From NCBI RefSeq assembly GCF_945859705.1, contig NC_079136.1, positions 122,354,028 to 122,418,027 of the forward strand: a stretch of DNA of 64,000 nucleotides, in the 5' to 3' direction. The notes under the pieces are model-generated. The model was not told the DNA's origin and searched no databases. It worked only from the letters and a program-made list of their open reading frames with translations. Of this stretch, positions 51,301-60,960 are shown in pieces. Source of the DNA: Episyrphus balteatus (Eukaryota; Arthropoda; Insecta; Diptera; Syrphidae). Within the stretch, counting starts at the first letter, position 1; every line of letters begins with the position of its first letter. Made by a program: the position numbers and the translations under genes.

Positions 51301-53187
51301 TACCCAATAAAAATTGTTAAAAATTTTGTTCACGTACAAACGTGTTTTTTAAATAAAAGAAAAAATTCGGGTTTATTGCACTAAGTGTTAAAAATATGGA
51401 AGGTACCGTCTTGAAATCCAGTAATTATGTTTGCAGTTCACTATGGAACGAAAAAGCTAATGGCTATAAAAATATCATGTTAAAAAGGGTGTTTTTTTTT
51501 TAATTTATTGGAAAGGAAATTGATTGGGTACCCTGATGATATTTGAAGAATAAAGACATTACACAAAATAATTTTGGTTTAAAGGGTGTTTTTTTTTTTG
51601 CCACAAATTTAACAATACTCACATTCTTTTGCTGATATGGCTGTGACAATTGAGGTGATTGTTGTTGTTGTTGTTCGGGAGCTGGGCTAAGTGCTTCACG
51701 AGATCTCAAATAAGATGGATATTGTTGTTGTTGGAGTTGTGGTCTAGGTGATTCGGCTGGTGCTGGACTCATAACGTCTCTTGGTCGCGAAACATTATTT
51801 TGAATTCCCAATGGAACTTGTTTCTGTTGACGCCATGGCACTGATTGTTGTTGTGTTGGTGATGTTTGTTGTTTTTGTTGTTGTTGATATTGAGGCGAAG
51901 TTGGGCTTTGATATTGTGATTGTGGGACAGTTTGTTGTCGTTGAATTGATGGTGATTGTTGTTGTGGTGAATTTTGATGATATTGTTGTTGTGGTTGCGT
52001 CGGAATAGATTGTTGTCGTTGAATTTGTGGAGAATGCTGTGGAGAGTTTTGATATTGTTGTTGTGATTGTGATTGTTGTCGTTGGATCGTTGGTGATTGT
52101 TGTGGTGAATTTTGTTGTTGTTGTTGTTGATATTGTGGTGATGGCGGCGGGGCATACTGTGAAGTTTGTCTCTGAATTGTTGGTGATTGTTGTTGTTGTG
52201 AGTATTGTTGAGTTTGATATGGGCTTTCGATGCGTTTCTGTTGTACTGGAGTTCTTGGTGGACTTGGTTGATTTTGATTATAAAATTCTTGTTGTTGTTG
52301 ACGCATTGCTTGTGGTGATTGTGGAGCGCGATATTGATTCTGTTGGGGCTGTTGATAGTCATTTTGTTGTTGATTATTATTATTGTTGTTGTATGAGTAC
52401 TGATTCGTTTCAGGTTTTGGGTTATTCGGTGGTGAAGATCTGTAGTTGTTATCTAAAAAAAAATTAATAGATTTTAAAGGTTTATATTGATATAAAATCA
52501 GATAAAAAGTCATTACCGTTTTCGTCATTACCAACCATGGGACTTTTCGAACGTTCCTTACGATACTCTTCCATCCAGAAGTTGTTCTTCTCCTGTGGTG
52601 GTGGTACTTTCTTCAAACTGGCCATTGGATTGGGTGGAATTTTGATCTCTGGCCGAAAGCCCATGGGTGGTGGTTCGAAATTTTGTGGAGTTGGGGATCT
52701 GCGTGGTGCACTTCCATTTGATTGTGGAGCTAATTTATTTTGTGGTGCTGCAGGTGCTGGTGGTGGTGGAGGTGGTGCCCCAACTTTGCCGGGCTGTGGT
52801 GGTGGAGGTGGTGGACCAGTTGGCAGCACTTGGAATGGCATACCCATTGCTGTGGCACCCAATTGTGCAGCAGCTGGCGCTGTACCGCCATTACTTTGGT
52901 GCTGTTGCTGTGATGGCAATTGTGTGGGCCGATGCATCTGTTGTTGGCCTGTTGTGCCTTCACTTTGGGCATTTCGTGCCAATCTCTTGGCCATTCGCTG
53001 GCTCTTGATCTGTGACAAGTCAATACCACCGGGGGTATAGGTGAAGGGCTTCTTGTCTTTTGTCATCATGGCGTTTTGAACGCACGCCGGTGCCTCTGCA
53101 ACATTATATTGTGGTATTTGTGTTGACAGCCTCTGTGATGGTAATGAGCCGGCAGATAAAGGTGGTGGAGCTGGGGGTGTGCCATAT
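35820..53187 (-). CDS. Very large disordered scaffold protein, Z-disc/actin-cytoskeleton type (partial, 5' end missing)
   Basis: Ten exons on the minus strand (53187-52517, 52452-51623, 48652-48338, 48261-48102, 46452-46176, 44534-44224, 44150-44007, 43605-43534, 43443-43318, 42331-35820) join with matching phases into 3138 codons plus TAA. The first base completes a codon begun in an unseen upstream exon. In order: a conserved-looking block (PFTYTPGGIDLSQIK and MAKRLARNAQSEG), Pro-rich runs that could bind profilin, EVH1 or SH3 domains, Gln-rich exons with SPTIQRQ repeats, five S-[KR]-x-F-[KR]-x-L-Q-type motifs, a Pro/His-rich tract, acidic and Lys/Glu-rich disorder with about 16 DFWAxI motifs, and a basic C-terminal tail. 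No folded catalytic domain is visible. The FKxLQ motif recalls linker motifs of ALP/Enigma/ZASP Z-disc proteins. From memory, Drosophila CG1674 is a candidate orthologue; this is a guess. Calling it a cytoskeletal scaffold is inference. Confidence 0.75.
42332..43317 (-). other. Scaffold gene intron, AT-rich
   Basis: An intron of about 1 kb before the last exon. Long A and T runs and nothing else recognisable. Confidence 0.6.
43318..43443 (-). CDS. Scaffold gene exon with FKxLQ-type motif (SRSFKILQ)
   Basis: Acceptor TTTTTTTTAG|AACATT and donor AATGCTG|GTAAGT. It encodes EHSQQYVHPSEQQVPEPKIY, then GSAIPSRSFKILQAMTTPEN. The motif is encoded near 43341-43370. A phase-1 exon of 126 bp, also skippable in frame. 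Confidence 0.82.
43534..43605 (-). CDS. Scaffold gene small exon
   Basis: Acceptor AATTCTTCAAG|GCACTC and donor CCAGATG|GTAAGT. This 72-bp exon encodes GTPPVMKQPQPNRYVSQRPV, then YSPD. Phase 1 is kept on both sides, as in its neighbours, so it could be skipped without breaking the frame. Confidence 0.78.
44007..44150 (-). CDS. Scaffold gene exon with FKxLQ-type motif (SKTFKKLQ)
   Basis: Acceptor ACTATTAAG|AGGATG and donor AAAACG|GTATGG. With the left-over G it reads EDDKDKNLEKSANGEEDPRY, then NPSKTFKKLQGAVERCSP (motif near 44049-44080). The longest open frame at this position on the minus strand is in a different, wrong register. Phase 1 is kept on both sides. Confidence 0.8.
44224..44534 (-). 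CDS. Scaffold gene exon with FKxLQ-type motif (SKSFRILQ)
   Basis: Acceptor CTTATCCACAG|TGATCC; with left-over AA it makes Asn. Donor ATCAAG|GTGAAT, leaving G. It encodes NDPRNQNTWGNGGG, the motif QSKSFRILQKITDTSDD (near 44452-44482) and a Gln/Arg-rich end. Confidence 0.85.
44997..45175. mobile_element. Inverted-repeat element (MITE-like), 179 bp
   Basis: The left arm TTGGTCACTCGATTTCATG continues with AGAATCAACAAGAACGAA. The right arm, reverse-complemented, is TTGGTCACACGATTTCATG followed by the same AGAATCAACAAGAACGAA. Arms of about 37 bp flank an interior of about 100 bp. A single related end (TTCATGAGAATCAACAAGAA) occurs at 47362. Confidence 0.75.
45749..45875. mobile_element. Inverted-repeat element (MITE-like), about 127 bp
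   Basis: Left CACGGTGACTCAAAAGTCAT and right (reverse complement) CACGATGGCTCAAAAGTTAT, followed on both sides by ACTCTTTTCG. No clear target duplication. Confidence 0.6.
46176..46452 (-). CDS. Scaffold gene exon
   Basis: Acceptor ATTTTTAG|GACAAA; with the left-over G this restores Gly. Donor CAAAA|GTGAGT, leaving AA. It encodes QNSPNYVIRSPNQF, a run of seven Gln, and TRIIPIAVESEPDGPLNPN. The IIPI words here and in the exon at 48102-48261 suggest a small duplicated motif (RIIPI). Confidence 0.82.
46453..48101 (-). other. Scaffold gene intron with dispersed repeats
   Basis: AT-rich. It contains a single-ended relative of the 44997 element (47362) and a minus-oriented copy of the repeat found at 60290-60960 (47755-47995). 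The rest shows nothing recognisable. Confidence 0.55.
47755..47995 (-). repeat. Dispersed repeat, minus-strand copy of the 60290 family
   Basis: The reverse complement reads GTGCAATTCGCACGTGGTAG, then AAACCTTAAAAAAAATATTT, CCATCACCTTTAAATCCAT and a TTTTATATGA word. The same order appears at 60297-60425 on the plus strand. Confidence 0.7.
48102..48261 (-). CDS. Scaffold gene exon
   Basis: Acceptor GATTTATAG|GAAAGA and donor AATAATG|GTAAGC, leaving one G. It encodes ERIIPIQLEQTPTPTRTP and a Gln/Ser/Pro-rich end (PSPPMNQGTPNN). Confidence 0.8.
48338..48652 (-). CDS. Scaffold gene exon (Gln/Pro-rich)
   Basis: Acceptor TTTTTCTAG|GCTCAAGTG and donor GGAAAG|GTTTGT, phase 0 at both ends (105 codons). 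It encodes AQVGSIYIPPVVNQ, Gln runs and SRIKSPPPPPTSS. Like protease exon 4 it uses a GTTTGT donor. Confidence 0.82.
49779..50085 (+). repeat. Diverged dispersed relative of the satellite unit
   Basis: It follows the order of the satellite unit: an ATCTCCGGATCC-type word, then AGAGACC-T-run-GATGTCTCACTCGATG (satellite: AAGACCTTTCTTTTGATGTCTCGTTTGATG), GGCAAGGGGTACCCCTTGGA, TTTTCGAAAATCCT, a GTGAACTCATATCTGTAA segment (satellite: CACTACAAATTCATAACTGT), and TCTGCTTCCGAATGTAGG (satellite: TCTGCTTCTGAACATTCTG). Roughly 60-70% similar by eye. Confidence 0.75.
50146..50281. mobile_element. PIF/Harbinger-type MITE, 136 bp
   Basis: Left end GGGCCAATTGATTCATTCTC; right end reverse-complemented GGGCCAATTTATTTACACTC. 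Both continue with CCATTA-ATTTAAA-like sequence, giving arms of about 33 bp. A TAA on each side (50143-50145 and 50282-50284) fits the 3-bp TWA-type target duplication of PIF/Harbinger. Confidence 0.75.
50755..51110 (+). repeat. Second diverged relative of the satellite unit (about 1.2 units)
   Basis: It contains GACACCTTTCTTTTGATGTA followed by TCACACGATGCATTTGGAGG, a TTTTTTTTCGAAAATCC word, GCATAGACATGTTGAGTATG, an ATACATATCTCAGGAACC word, then a second start, TTTCTCACTCGATGGATTTG. The order matches the satellite unit and the 49779 copy. Confidence 0.7.
51623..52452 (-). CDS. Scaffold gene exon: Gln-rich with SPTIQRQ repeats
   Basis: Acceptor TTTTTTTTAG|ATAACAAC; the left-over G of the previous exon plus AT gives Asp. 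Donor AAGAAT|GTGAGT, phase 0. About 277 residues rich in Gln, Ser, Pro and Asn. The motif SP-x-IQRQ-[ST] occurs at least four times. Antisense open frames rich in Val/Ile are shadows of the CAA codons. Confidence 0.85.
52517..53187 (-). CDS. Scaffold gene, first visible exon: conserved block and poly-Pro
   Basis: The acceptor is a T-tract followed by AG|ATATGG and the donor AACG|GTAATG. The exon starts at the third base of a codon, so an upstream exon is required. It encodes YGTPPAPPPLSAGS, then KKPFTYTPGGIDLSQIK and RMAKRLARNAQSEG (the best candidate for a conserved functional block), PFQVLPTG, two poly-Pro runs, SPTPQNFEPPPMGF, and NNFWMEEYRKERSK, which resembles the DFW motifs of the last exon. 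Confidence 0.8.
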
Positions 53188-54540
53188 CTAAAAAAAAAAA
53201 AAAAAAAAAAAAATGGTGTGGTAAAGTAACCTTGTCTATAAAGTCTGATGACATAAAAGTCACCCTCGCAAGTCGCGGCGAACAATCTTGGACACTAGCC
53301 CAAAATGTATTTCTCTCTTTTAAGCTTTGACAGCTTTTCTATGTTTTTGGCAAACAGTTCTATTTGTTTATCGTTAATTGACCCCACATCATACAATCAC
53401 ACAAAATAATATTCTATTGTTTTATAAATATTTTAGAGAAAAAAAAAAAGCTCACACGCAGTAATTACGTGTATGCTTTTTATGATAGGAAAATACAGAC
53501 TTTTATCTTCTAATTGATGTTGTGGACAATGATACTGACATAAATATGTAAGACAAGATAGATGGCTGCTTTGGAACGTTCAAAATAGATTCGACTTTTT
53601 AATATTGCGGAACAGATGCGTTTAACACGCGTTGCCAAATTCTATATTGTACAATATTTTTAGATCAATAGTTTTCTAGGAGAAAATATTTTAATGGATG
53701 GTTTGATATTTTTTGATAAAAATCATTTTGGTTTATTTTTTTTTTTTTTTTTTTGAGGAAATGTACAAATTTTTGGAAACAATTAAGTGGTCGCTGACCC
53801 AGTTACGGATATAATTATTGTGAAAGAAAGGAAATGGGTAATTCTGTCAGTTTTTAAAATTTTTGTTTTAAGTTTTTTTTTTCAAAAATATCGACAATTG
53901 ACAGTTTGAGAATAATTGTTTTGTACCAAAACAACAATATTTTAAAAGTCTTTTGTTTATAACAGCAAGTCTAGTATACTTTGGTTCAAAAAATTTTCTG
54001 ACGTCAGAATTTGTATTTTTGAAATAATAAACAAGTGGAAATGGTTGAAGAAATTTTCAAACGCAATGACTACCTACTAAATTATTATCTGAACAAATAC
54101 CTAGTTTTTTTTACACTTAAAAGGAACACAACAAATGAATAAAAACAAAAAAGAAATACCAAGCTTTTGCATACCCATTTTTTATACTAAGATACAAGAT
54201 ACACAATGGAAAACCACATTTCAGCCCAGATTGTAAAAATACCTTTAAAATTTTGCAATATTCATTATTCACTAATCTAGTTACAAATTAGATTATTCAC
54301 TTTGCAAACCGCAATCCAAAAAAAAAACTAAATTTAAAGAAAAAAAAAAAACTCCAACCACTCAGTGATTTTTTATTATTTTCGATGCCAAAGATGCCCT
54401 ATAGTAATTATGATTTTTCTCTTCATATAAAACAGATTAGACCTTGCACCATCACCATCAATGATCAATATTAGAATTGTTCACATTGTAGAGCAAAAAA
54501 AAAAATAATAAAAACTCGAAAAAATTTATAGCCCGTTCTG
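53188..54540. other. AT-rich DNA upstream of the first visible scaffold exon
   Basis: Probably intron, because the exon at 53187 needs an upstream partner. No convincing exon was found. A minus-strand open frame runs up to about 53285 through the poly-T acceptor, but I do not take it as coding. Confidence 0.45.
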
Positions 54541-55264
54541 AGTCGCAGATACATGATTTTTTTATTATGGGATCAAAATCCCGAAAACTCATATTCTTAA
54601 ACCACAAAACTTTAAATGCTTAGTTTTATAACCCAGAGTAAATCCAACATTCCAAAATACATATTTAGAAAACCCGAAACTCTTAAATATCCAAAACATC
54701 AAAATTCGAAAAAAAAGTCTTAGAAGGAATCACAAAGCGGCCAATCTATGAATCAATCGAAATTCTCGTTGAGGTGAAAATCAATTAAAATAACCCAAAA
54801 CTTTAAATGCCTAAAATTTCAAAATCATAAAAATGGAAAAACTCAGAAACAAATACTAAAACGCCAAATCTAGGAATACATGAATTTTTTGGTTGAGGTC
54901 AATATTCCAACAAACCAACATTCAAAACCTTAAATCACCAAAATTCAAAATCCAGTAAATAAAAAATATAAAAAATTGATATAATCTCCTAGAGTCCTAA
55001 AACATGAACAAATAAGTTTCGTGTTGAAGAACAATTTCGAAAACTAATATTTAATAAAATTAAACCCAAGAACTTAAATTCCTAAAAATTAAAATTCCAG
55101 AAAATCGCAAAACGAAAATCCCACAATTAAAATTGCGTTGAATTCAATATCCCAAAAACAAACATTAAAAAAAAAAAAAACAAAAAATTGAAGTTCCCAA
55201 AAACAAATATGTATCATTTCCATATTGTATCAAATTTTCCAAAAAAAAATTGATGTTTTTGAGA

Positions 55265-55715
55265 TAAAATCTGTTTTTATAATTGACTAAACAATGTTTT
55301 AAATTATCTTTTACACAAAACCAAGTACCTATGCCATTTAATTTCTTGTATAAAAAAGAATTTAAAAAAAAAATTCGAAAATCGTTAGAGCCGTTTTTTT
55401 AAAATATTTTTTTATAGATAAAAGTTTTCTAAAATTGTTCAAAAAAAGAGTTAAATAATTAATTTACACATAAAAACGAAATTTCAAAATATTGATTTTT
55501 CAAAAGAAAATTTTGAAATATTTTTTTAAAAATCCAAACATTTTTTGAAATTTTTTTTAGTTTAGGCTGTAGCTCGATGTATATACAGACAGACAGACAG
55601 ACAGAATTGCCGGACCCACTTTTTTGGTATTCTCCATCATCGTAATGTCATGTAAAATTGTTATCTTGAGTTGATCCTAAACTTGCCCTACAATACCTAT
55701 ATCGCAAGTAAAAAA
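55265..55715 (+). mobile_element. GACA-microsatellite element, copy B (5'-truncated)
   Basis: It shares with copy A the words TCTGTTTTTATAATT, ATTTCTTGTATAAAAA, GACAGAATTGCCGGACC, CATCGTAATGTCATGTAAAA and CCTATATCGCAAGTAAAAA. It lacks the TGCACGACTGG start and much of the middle. Its GACA tract (about 55585-55604) is only about five units. Confidence 0.65.
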
Positions 55716-55760
55716 TGTGAAATATGGTAAACGAAAGTCCAAAACCTTAAAAAAATAAAA

Positions 55761-56692
55761 TGCACGACTGGGTCGCACGAACTTGCTCTTAGAGTTAAAG
55801 TTTCTTAAATTTTTAAGACTTTTTATATAGAAATTTGGAAAAAAAAACAAAATTCGTTTTTGAAAAAAAATAAAATAAAATCTGAAATTAAATTGCCCTC
55901 CAAAACAAGTATGCAGTTTTATTTTCAAAATCGTTAGAGCCGTTTTTTAAAAAACTAATTTTTTATAAATATTTTTTTGGAAAAAAAGTTTTAAAATAAA
56001 ATTAGTATGCCATTTGGTAGAAAACACTAATCAACATCTAAAAACAAAATTTCAAAAAAGTTCAATGTCCCGTTTTCAAAAATTTGATTTTTCAAAAAAA
56101 AATTTTCAAATTTTTTTTTTAAATCCAAAAATTATTTTTTTCAAAATTTTATTTTTGGCTTATATTTAAATTATATAAATGCTTCTTCACAAAAAGTTTC
56201 GTTGAAATCGAATAAGCACTTTCGGAGATAATCGGATTTGAAAAAAAAACGGTTCTATGGCAGGTACCGTTAATAATGATTTTCAAAAAATTTTTTTTCT
56301 ATTGAAAGATAGACTTTAGCTTAAAACTAACATTTGAATTTTTTAAACAAAATCGTTAGAGCCGTTTTCGAGATATTTCAATTTTACTAAAATCGGTATA
56401 TGACAAGTACCGTTATTTTTGGTCCAAAAAAATTAATTCCAAAAACCCCTCTGGCGAGTCGCCAAATAACGCTACATACCAAGTTTGACATTAATCGGTC
56501 CATCCGTTTAGGCTGTAGCTCCTTATACAGACAGACAGACAGACTGACAGACAGACAGACAGACAGACGGACTTCCGGGACCCACTTTTTTGGCATTGTC
56601 TACCATCGTAATGTCATGGAAAAATGTTATCTCAACTTTTTTTTTTACGAATGCATAACTTGATATATACTACCTATATCGCAAGTAAAAAA
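55761..56692 (+). mobile_element. GACA-microsatellite element, copy C (near full length)
   Basis: It starts TGCACGACTGGGTCGCACG and ends CCTATATCGCAAGTAAAAA, as in copy A. The GACA tract lies at about 56528-56569. The word GGCAGGTACCGTTA occurs upstream of it, as in copy A. It lies about 45 bp after copy B in the same orientation. Confidence 0.65.
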
Positions 56693-57988
56693 CACTGATA
56701 TTGAGAAAATCGGTAACCGCTCGAATGCTTATTCATAAAAAAGCTTAAATCAAAAATCCCAAAACCTGAATTGCCCAAAAAATCGAAAACATGGAAAATT
56801 TTTTAAATGGTTAATCAAAACAAAATCAAAAATATGATGTTTATTGAATTGACTCGAATTGATGGTTTTTCAACGATTTGAAAAATTTTTTAAGATTTAA
56901 AATTAAAATTCAAAAATTATTTCTCAAAAAAATTATGAAAGAAGAAATCAAACTGAAGTGAAATTTTTCATAATTAGAATTCAATATTTTTTTTTTTCGA
57001 ATGCACAACCTTGCCTTTAAAGCTTAAAATATTTTACCAAGACTGTAAACAATAAAAATTAAGATATTAGGTGTTAAAGTTGATGCTTATGGTGTGGATT
57101 ATGACTTTGAGTTTTTTTGTTTAAAAGATATACCACACAGTTTGTGGCTACGAACTGAAAATTAGGTGAATAAGCAATAGGGTAAACAAAAATTAAAATT
57201 TGGATTATATTACACACAGAGAGCGATGATTGATGGGGCAGATTTGTTGCGACAAAATTTATCTCAGAGGCTCACCTCATGTGGAGAAATGTAGGCCAAA
57301 TGTTATGTTAGTGTTTTTTTTTTTTTATTTCTTAAAAGTTAAGATTTCATTTTGATTTGAAAACAAGAGTCCGGAACTCAAATTTATTTGAAATTGATGA
57401 CAATTTAATTGAACAGTGGATTCAATTTCAATTTGAAGGTAAAACATACTCAACTCATATTCAATCGTAAAAGGTATCTCACGTTTTGAAGTTATTAATT
57501 TGTCTCGATCAACAATTTCCGTCATTTATTATTTTATTTTATTTGTTGTTGTTGTGGTTCTTGTTTTATATAGTTTAGTTATTGTCTATCTATTTTTTCT
57601 ATATTTGGTAAGGAAAATTAAGAAAAATAAATGTATCTAAACAAAATACAATTTAGAAGCTTGTTCTTCCTGAAGCTGCACACAAATAATAATAATGTTT
57701 CAGCCTTAAATGGTTCTTTCAATAAAAAAAATGATCAATACCACTTGCATAAATTTATTTTTATCATCATAATCATCATTATAGTCATCAGGAACAAAAT
57801 AATTTCTATCATCGTAATAATCAACATCATCATTATTATTATTGGGAACAACGTCGTTAAGAAGATTTATATTGTTACGATCTTTATATACCTACACATA
57901 CAGTCATAACCAAAAATAAATAATTGAATTAATTTTTGGGCTTTTTTCTTTACACGAGTTTTAAATTCAAAATCTTGTTTTTTTCACA
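56693..57988. other. AT-rich DNA, no gene seen
   Basis: No supported gene. ATC/ATT-type triplet runs occur at about 57760-57845. A slightly less AT-rich patch at about 57060-57290 has no convincing frame. Confidence 0.4.
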
Positions 57989-59275
57989 TAGACCAGTGCC
58001 GATGCCTTCAAAAACATTAAAAAGTACAAAAAAATCATAGTAGGATGAAACCCATTGGAAAAGGAGGGGAATATGATAAGAATGAAAGGAAAAATAAATT
58101 ACGGGCGAGCCGAGTTCGGGAAGTGGGTGGGTTGAGTTTTTAATGGTAAAAAATGGTATATCTCGATTTCCGGCAAAACTACAAATCCTATAGAAAAAAG
58201 TTGTACGGCAAAGTTGTAGGTAATAAAAAGATCTACAACTTTTGTATCAACAATTTTTTCACATAACCTCAAAATTTATGTGAAAAATTCAAAAAACCGA
58301 GTTTTTGGTTTTTTTTTTTATCTTTTTCAAAAACAAAAATTTTTCTACGAAATTTGGTGAAAACTTACCTTATTATGTCTCAAATACACTGTAATTTATT
58401 TGATTTAAAATATTAATTTGTTCACCTTATTTTGACTTAATACCAAAAAAACACCCTAGTTTTCAATCGAAAATTCACGTGTCAAAATATCAGCTTTTTT
58501 CAAATGTCTATTTTCTGATGGTGTAAAAAACATTTTACATTAGTATACTATAGAACATGTTCTAGTAAAATTAAAAAAATGAAAAAAGCTTGAATTCGAA
58601 AAAAAGTTTTTATCATTGTTTACAATTTTGGCCTATTTATTCAAATTTACACTTTAATTACTCAAAAAACGTAAGATTAATCAATGTTACATGAAATCTT
58701 ACGTTTTTTGAGTAATTAAAGTGTAAATTTGAATAAATAGGCCAAAATTGTAAACAATGATAAAAACTTTTTTTCGAATTCAAGCTTTTTTCATTTTTTT
58801 AATTTTACTAGAACATGTTCTATAGTATACTAATGTAAAATGTTTTTTACACCATCAGAAAATAGACATTTTAACGAACGAAATATCCACCGACTTTTTG
58901 AAAAAAGCTGATATTTTGACACGTGAATTTTCGATTGAAAATTAGGGTGTTTTTTTGGTATTAAGTCAAAATAAGGTGAACAAATTAATATTTTAAATCA
59001 AATAAATTACAGTGTATTTGAGACATAATAAGGTAAGTTAGATCTTTTTATTACCTACAACTTTGCCGTACAACTTTTTTCTATAGGATTTGTAGTTTTG
59101 CCGGAAATCGAGATATACCATTTTTTACCATTAAAAACTCAACCCACCCACTTCCCGAACTCGGCTCGCCCGTAATTTATTTTTCCTTTAATTTTCATCA
59201 AATTCACCTCCTTTTCTAATGGGTTTCATTTTACTATGATTTTTTTTGGTTTCAAAAATTATCGACCCTGGTCTA
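57989..59275. mobile_element. Large foldback element, 1.29-kb palindrome
   Basis: Arms of about 560-690 bp, near-identical over most of their length, are inverted around a loop at about 58679-58694. The outer ends are TAGACCAGTGCCGAT and, from the right, TAGACCAGGGTCGAT. Inner words such as CGGGCGAGCCGAGTTCGGGA and TTTCCGGCAAAACTACAAAT appear in both arms. The left arm has an extra segment of about 130 bp (about 58240-58370); the right arm has an extra of about 27 bp near 58870-58897. No coding frame and no clear target duplication. Confidence 0.85.
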
Positions 59276-60290
59276 ACAAGTTTTTAAACAATTTTATTTT
59301 CTTAGGATAATAAAAGATTTAATTTTAACTTTCGAAAATAAAACTAAAAATTAAAGTCTTTTATTAATTTTGTCTTAACTGAAAAATTAAAAAAAAAAAG
59401 TCACAACACAAAAGATCTTAAAAAAAAAAAATACGAAATCCGATTTCAAAAATCAATTTTTCTAAATTATTTTCACTATTCACACGAATCAATGAATCAG
59501 CTGTTACATTTTCAAGATATTTTGTAATTTTCGGGTTTTAGAACTGCGGTTTTACAGGTGAAAACTGTGGTGATTGGACTTTTTTGATTTAGAAAGTTTA
59601 AGTTAGTTTCAAACACTAAATTTTGAACTTATCAAATTATCAAAAATGAGAAATCTCAATACAAAAAAAAAAAATATAAATGCTTTTTTGTATATAAAGT
59701 AAATCCCTGAAAGTTATGCGGTAATTCATCAATTTCAAAATCTGAAAAAATGTCAAGTTCCAAAAAACGTAAAAATTCCAAAGAAAAATTGTACTTAAAA
59801 TACCTACATTAAATTCTAAAATTTATGATTTGTGAGTTTGGAAATTCTGAAAAACCCTGAAAAAGATATCCCTAAAAAGTTTTGAAAACATATTCGGATA
59901 AAAGGTAATTCAAAGTGTGGAAAATCTATGAACTGATTTATTTTTTTTTTGTGAATTTAGTTTTTGGAACTCCAAAATTCGTATCTTATTTGTAAAATCA
60001 CGAAGAAGTCGAATAAACAGATTATTTAAAAAAATCTGTAAAATTCAACAAAAGCAAAATCATAAAAAAACAGAAAACCAAAAATCGTAAATTTAAAAAA
60101 ATCCGAACATCAGATTCTTTATAAATTTAAAAAAATGCTGAATTAGGCCGACTTTAATCATTTAAATCAATCCTAAAATGTTTATTTTTCAAAAATTAGC
60201 AAAACAAAACGTAAAATCCCTAAAAAAAAATCAGGCTAAAACGAAATCTTTGATCTTTAAAAATTAGAAATCTCGATAAAAAAAAAAAAA
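59276..60290. other. AT-rich DNA, no gene seen
   Basis: Only the degenerate AAAATTCAAAATCC-type words and homopolymer runs were noticed. Confidence 0.4.
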
Positions 60291-60960
60291 AAATCATGTG
60301 TGCAATTCACACGTGGTAGAAGTGAAACCTTAAAAAATCATTTTTCTTGCAAAAATAAAAAAATAGAAAAAATCTACCTATTTTTATTCTATCACCTTCA
60401 AATCCATGTTTTTTATATGACAACCTATATAAATCTTAAATCATCTGAAAGCTTATTGTCTAAGATCAAAATATATATATCGATCAGTTCTATGAGACAT
60501 CTACAAAAAGAGCTAGAATTTTTTGAACTCGATCAATTTCCATCAAAAAAAGCAAAAAAACACGTATTTTTATCTTCCCACGCTATTAAATCCATTTTTC
60601 TCAAACAACCTATACAAATTTTTACACAATCTGAAAGCCTATTGTCTTAGCTCAAAATATATATATCGATCAGGTGTATGAGACATCTACAAAAAGAGCT
60701 AGAATTTTTTTAACTCGATGAAATTTCATCTAAAAAGCAAAAAAAAACATTTATTTTTATGTTCTCATGCTTTAAATCAATTTTTTTGTTTGACAACCTA
60801 TAAAAAATTTTATACCATGTGAAAGCTTATTGTTTCACCTTGTATAATGATGTATAAATCTTATTTCAAAGATGTCTACAAGAGAAGTTAGAATTTTTTA
60901 AAGTCAACCATGTCGAATTTCCAGACTGAGATTACGGTACTTCCTACACTGATAGGTGGT
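60290..60960 (+). repeat. Dispersed repeat with an internal duplication of about 185 bp, about three copies
   Basis: It starts near TGCAATTCACACGTGGTAGA. From 60390 a unit of about 185 bp repeats near 60575 and 60757. Each unit contains an AAATCCATTTTT-type word, GACAACCTAT, TGAAAGCYTATTGT and usually TATATATATCGATCAG, then GAGACATCTACAAAAAGAGC. The first part is shared with 47755-47995 on the other strand. The open frame across it is not a gene. Confidence 0.7.

Larger units (their letters stand above)
48653..51622 (-). other. Scaffold gene intron (3 kb) with satellite-related sequence and a Harbinger-like element
   Basis: 48653-49770 is AT-rich with long T runs and nothing else clear. 49779-51110 contains diverged relatives of the satellite unit, interrupted by a 136-bp element at 50146-50281. 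51110-51622 is AT-rich. Confidence 0.6.

Noticed and set aside
51781..52467. Val/Ile-rich plus-strand frames
   Set aside because: They are antisense of the CAA-rich Gln codons.
53188..53285. Minus-strand upstream extension of the first scaffold exon
   Set aside because: It would read through a poly-T tract and a strong AG acceptor. The poly-Phe run is the pyrimidine tract of the splice site.
57240..57300. Possible minus-strand exon ending at CATGAG|GTGAGC
   Set aside because: There is a good donor-like word, but no upstream acceptor and no frame of useful length.
60300..60650. 116-codon plus-strand frame
   Set aside because: It spans the 185-bp duplicated repeat, and the frame is a by-product of that repeat.
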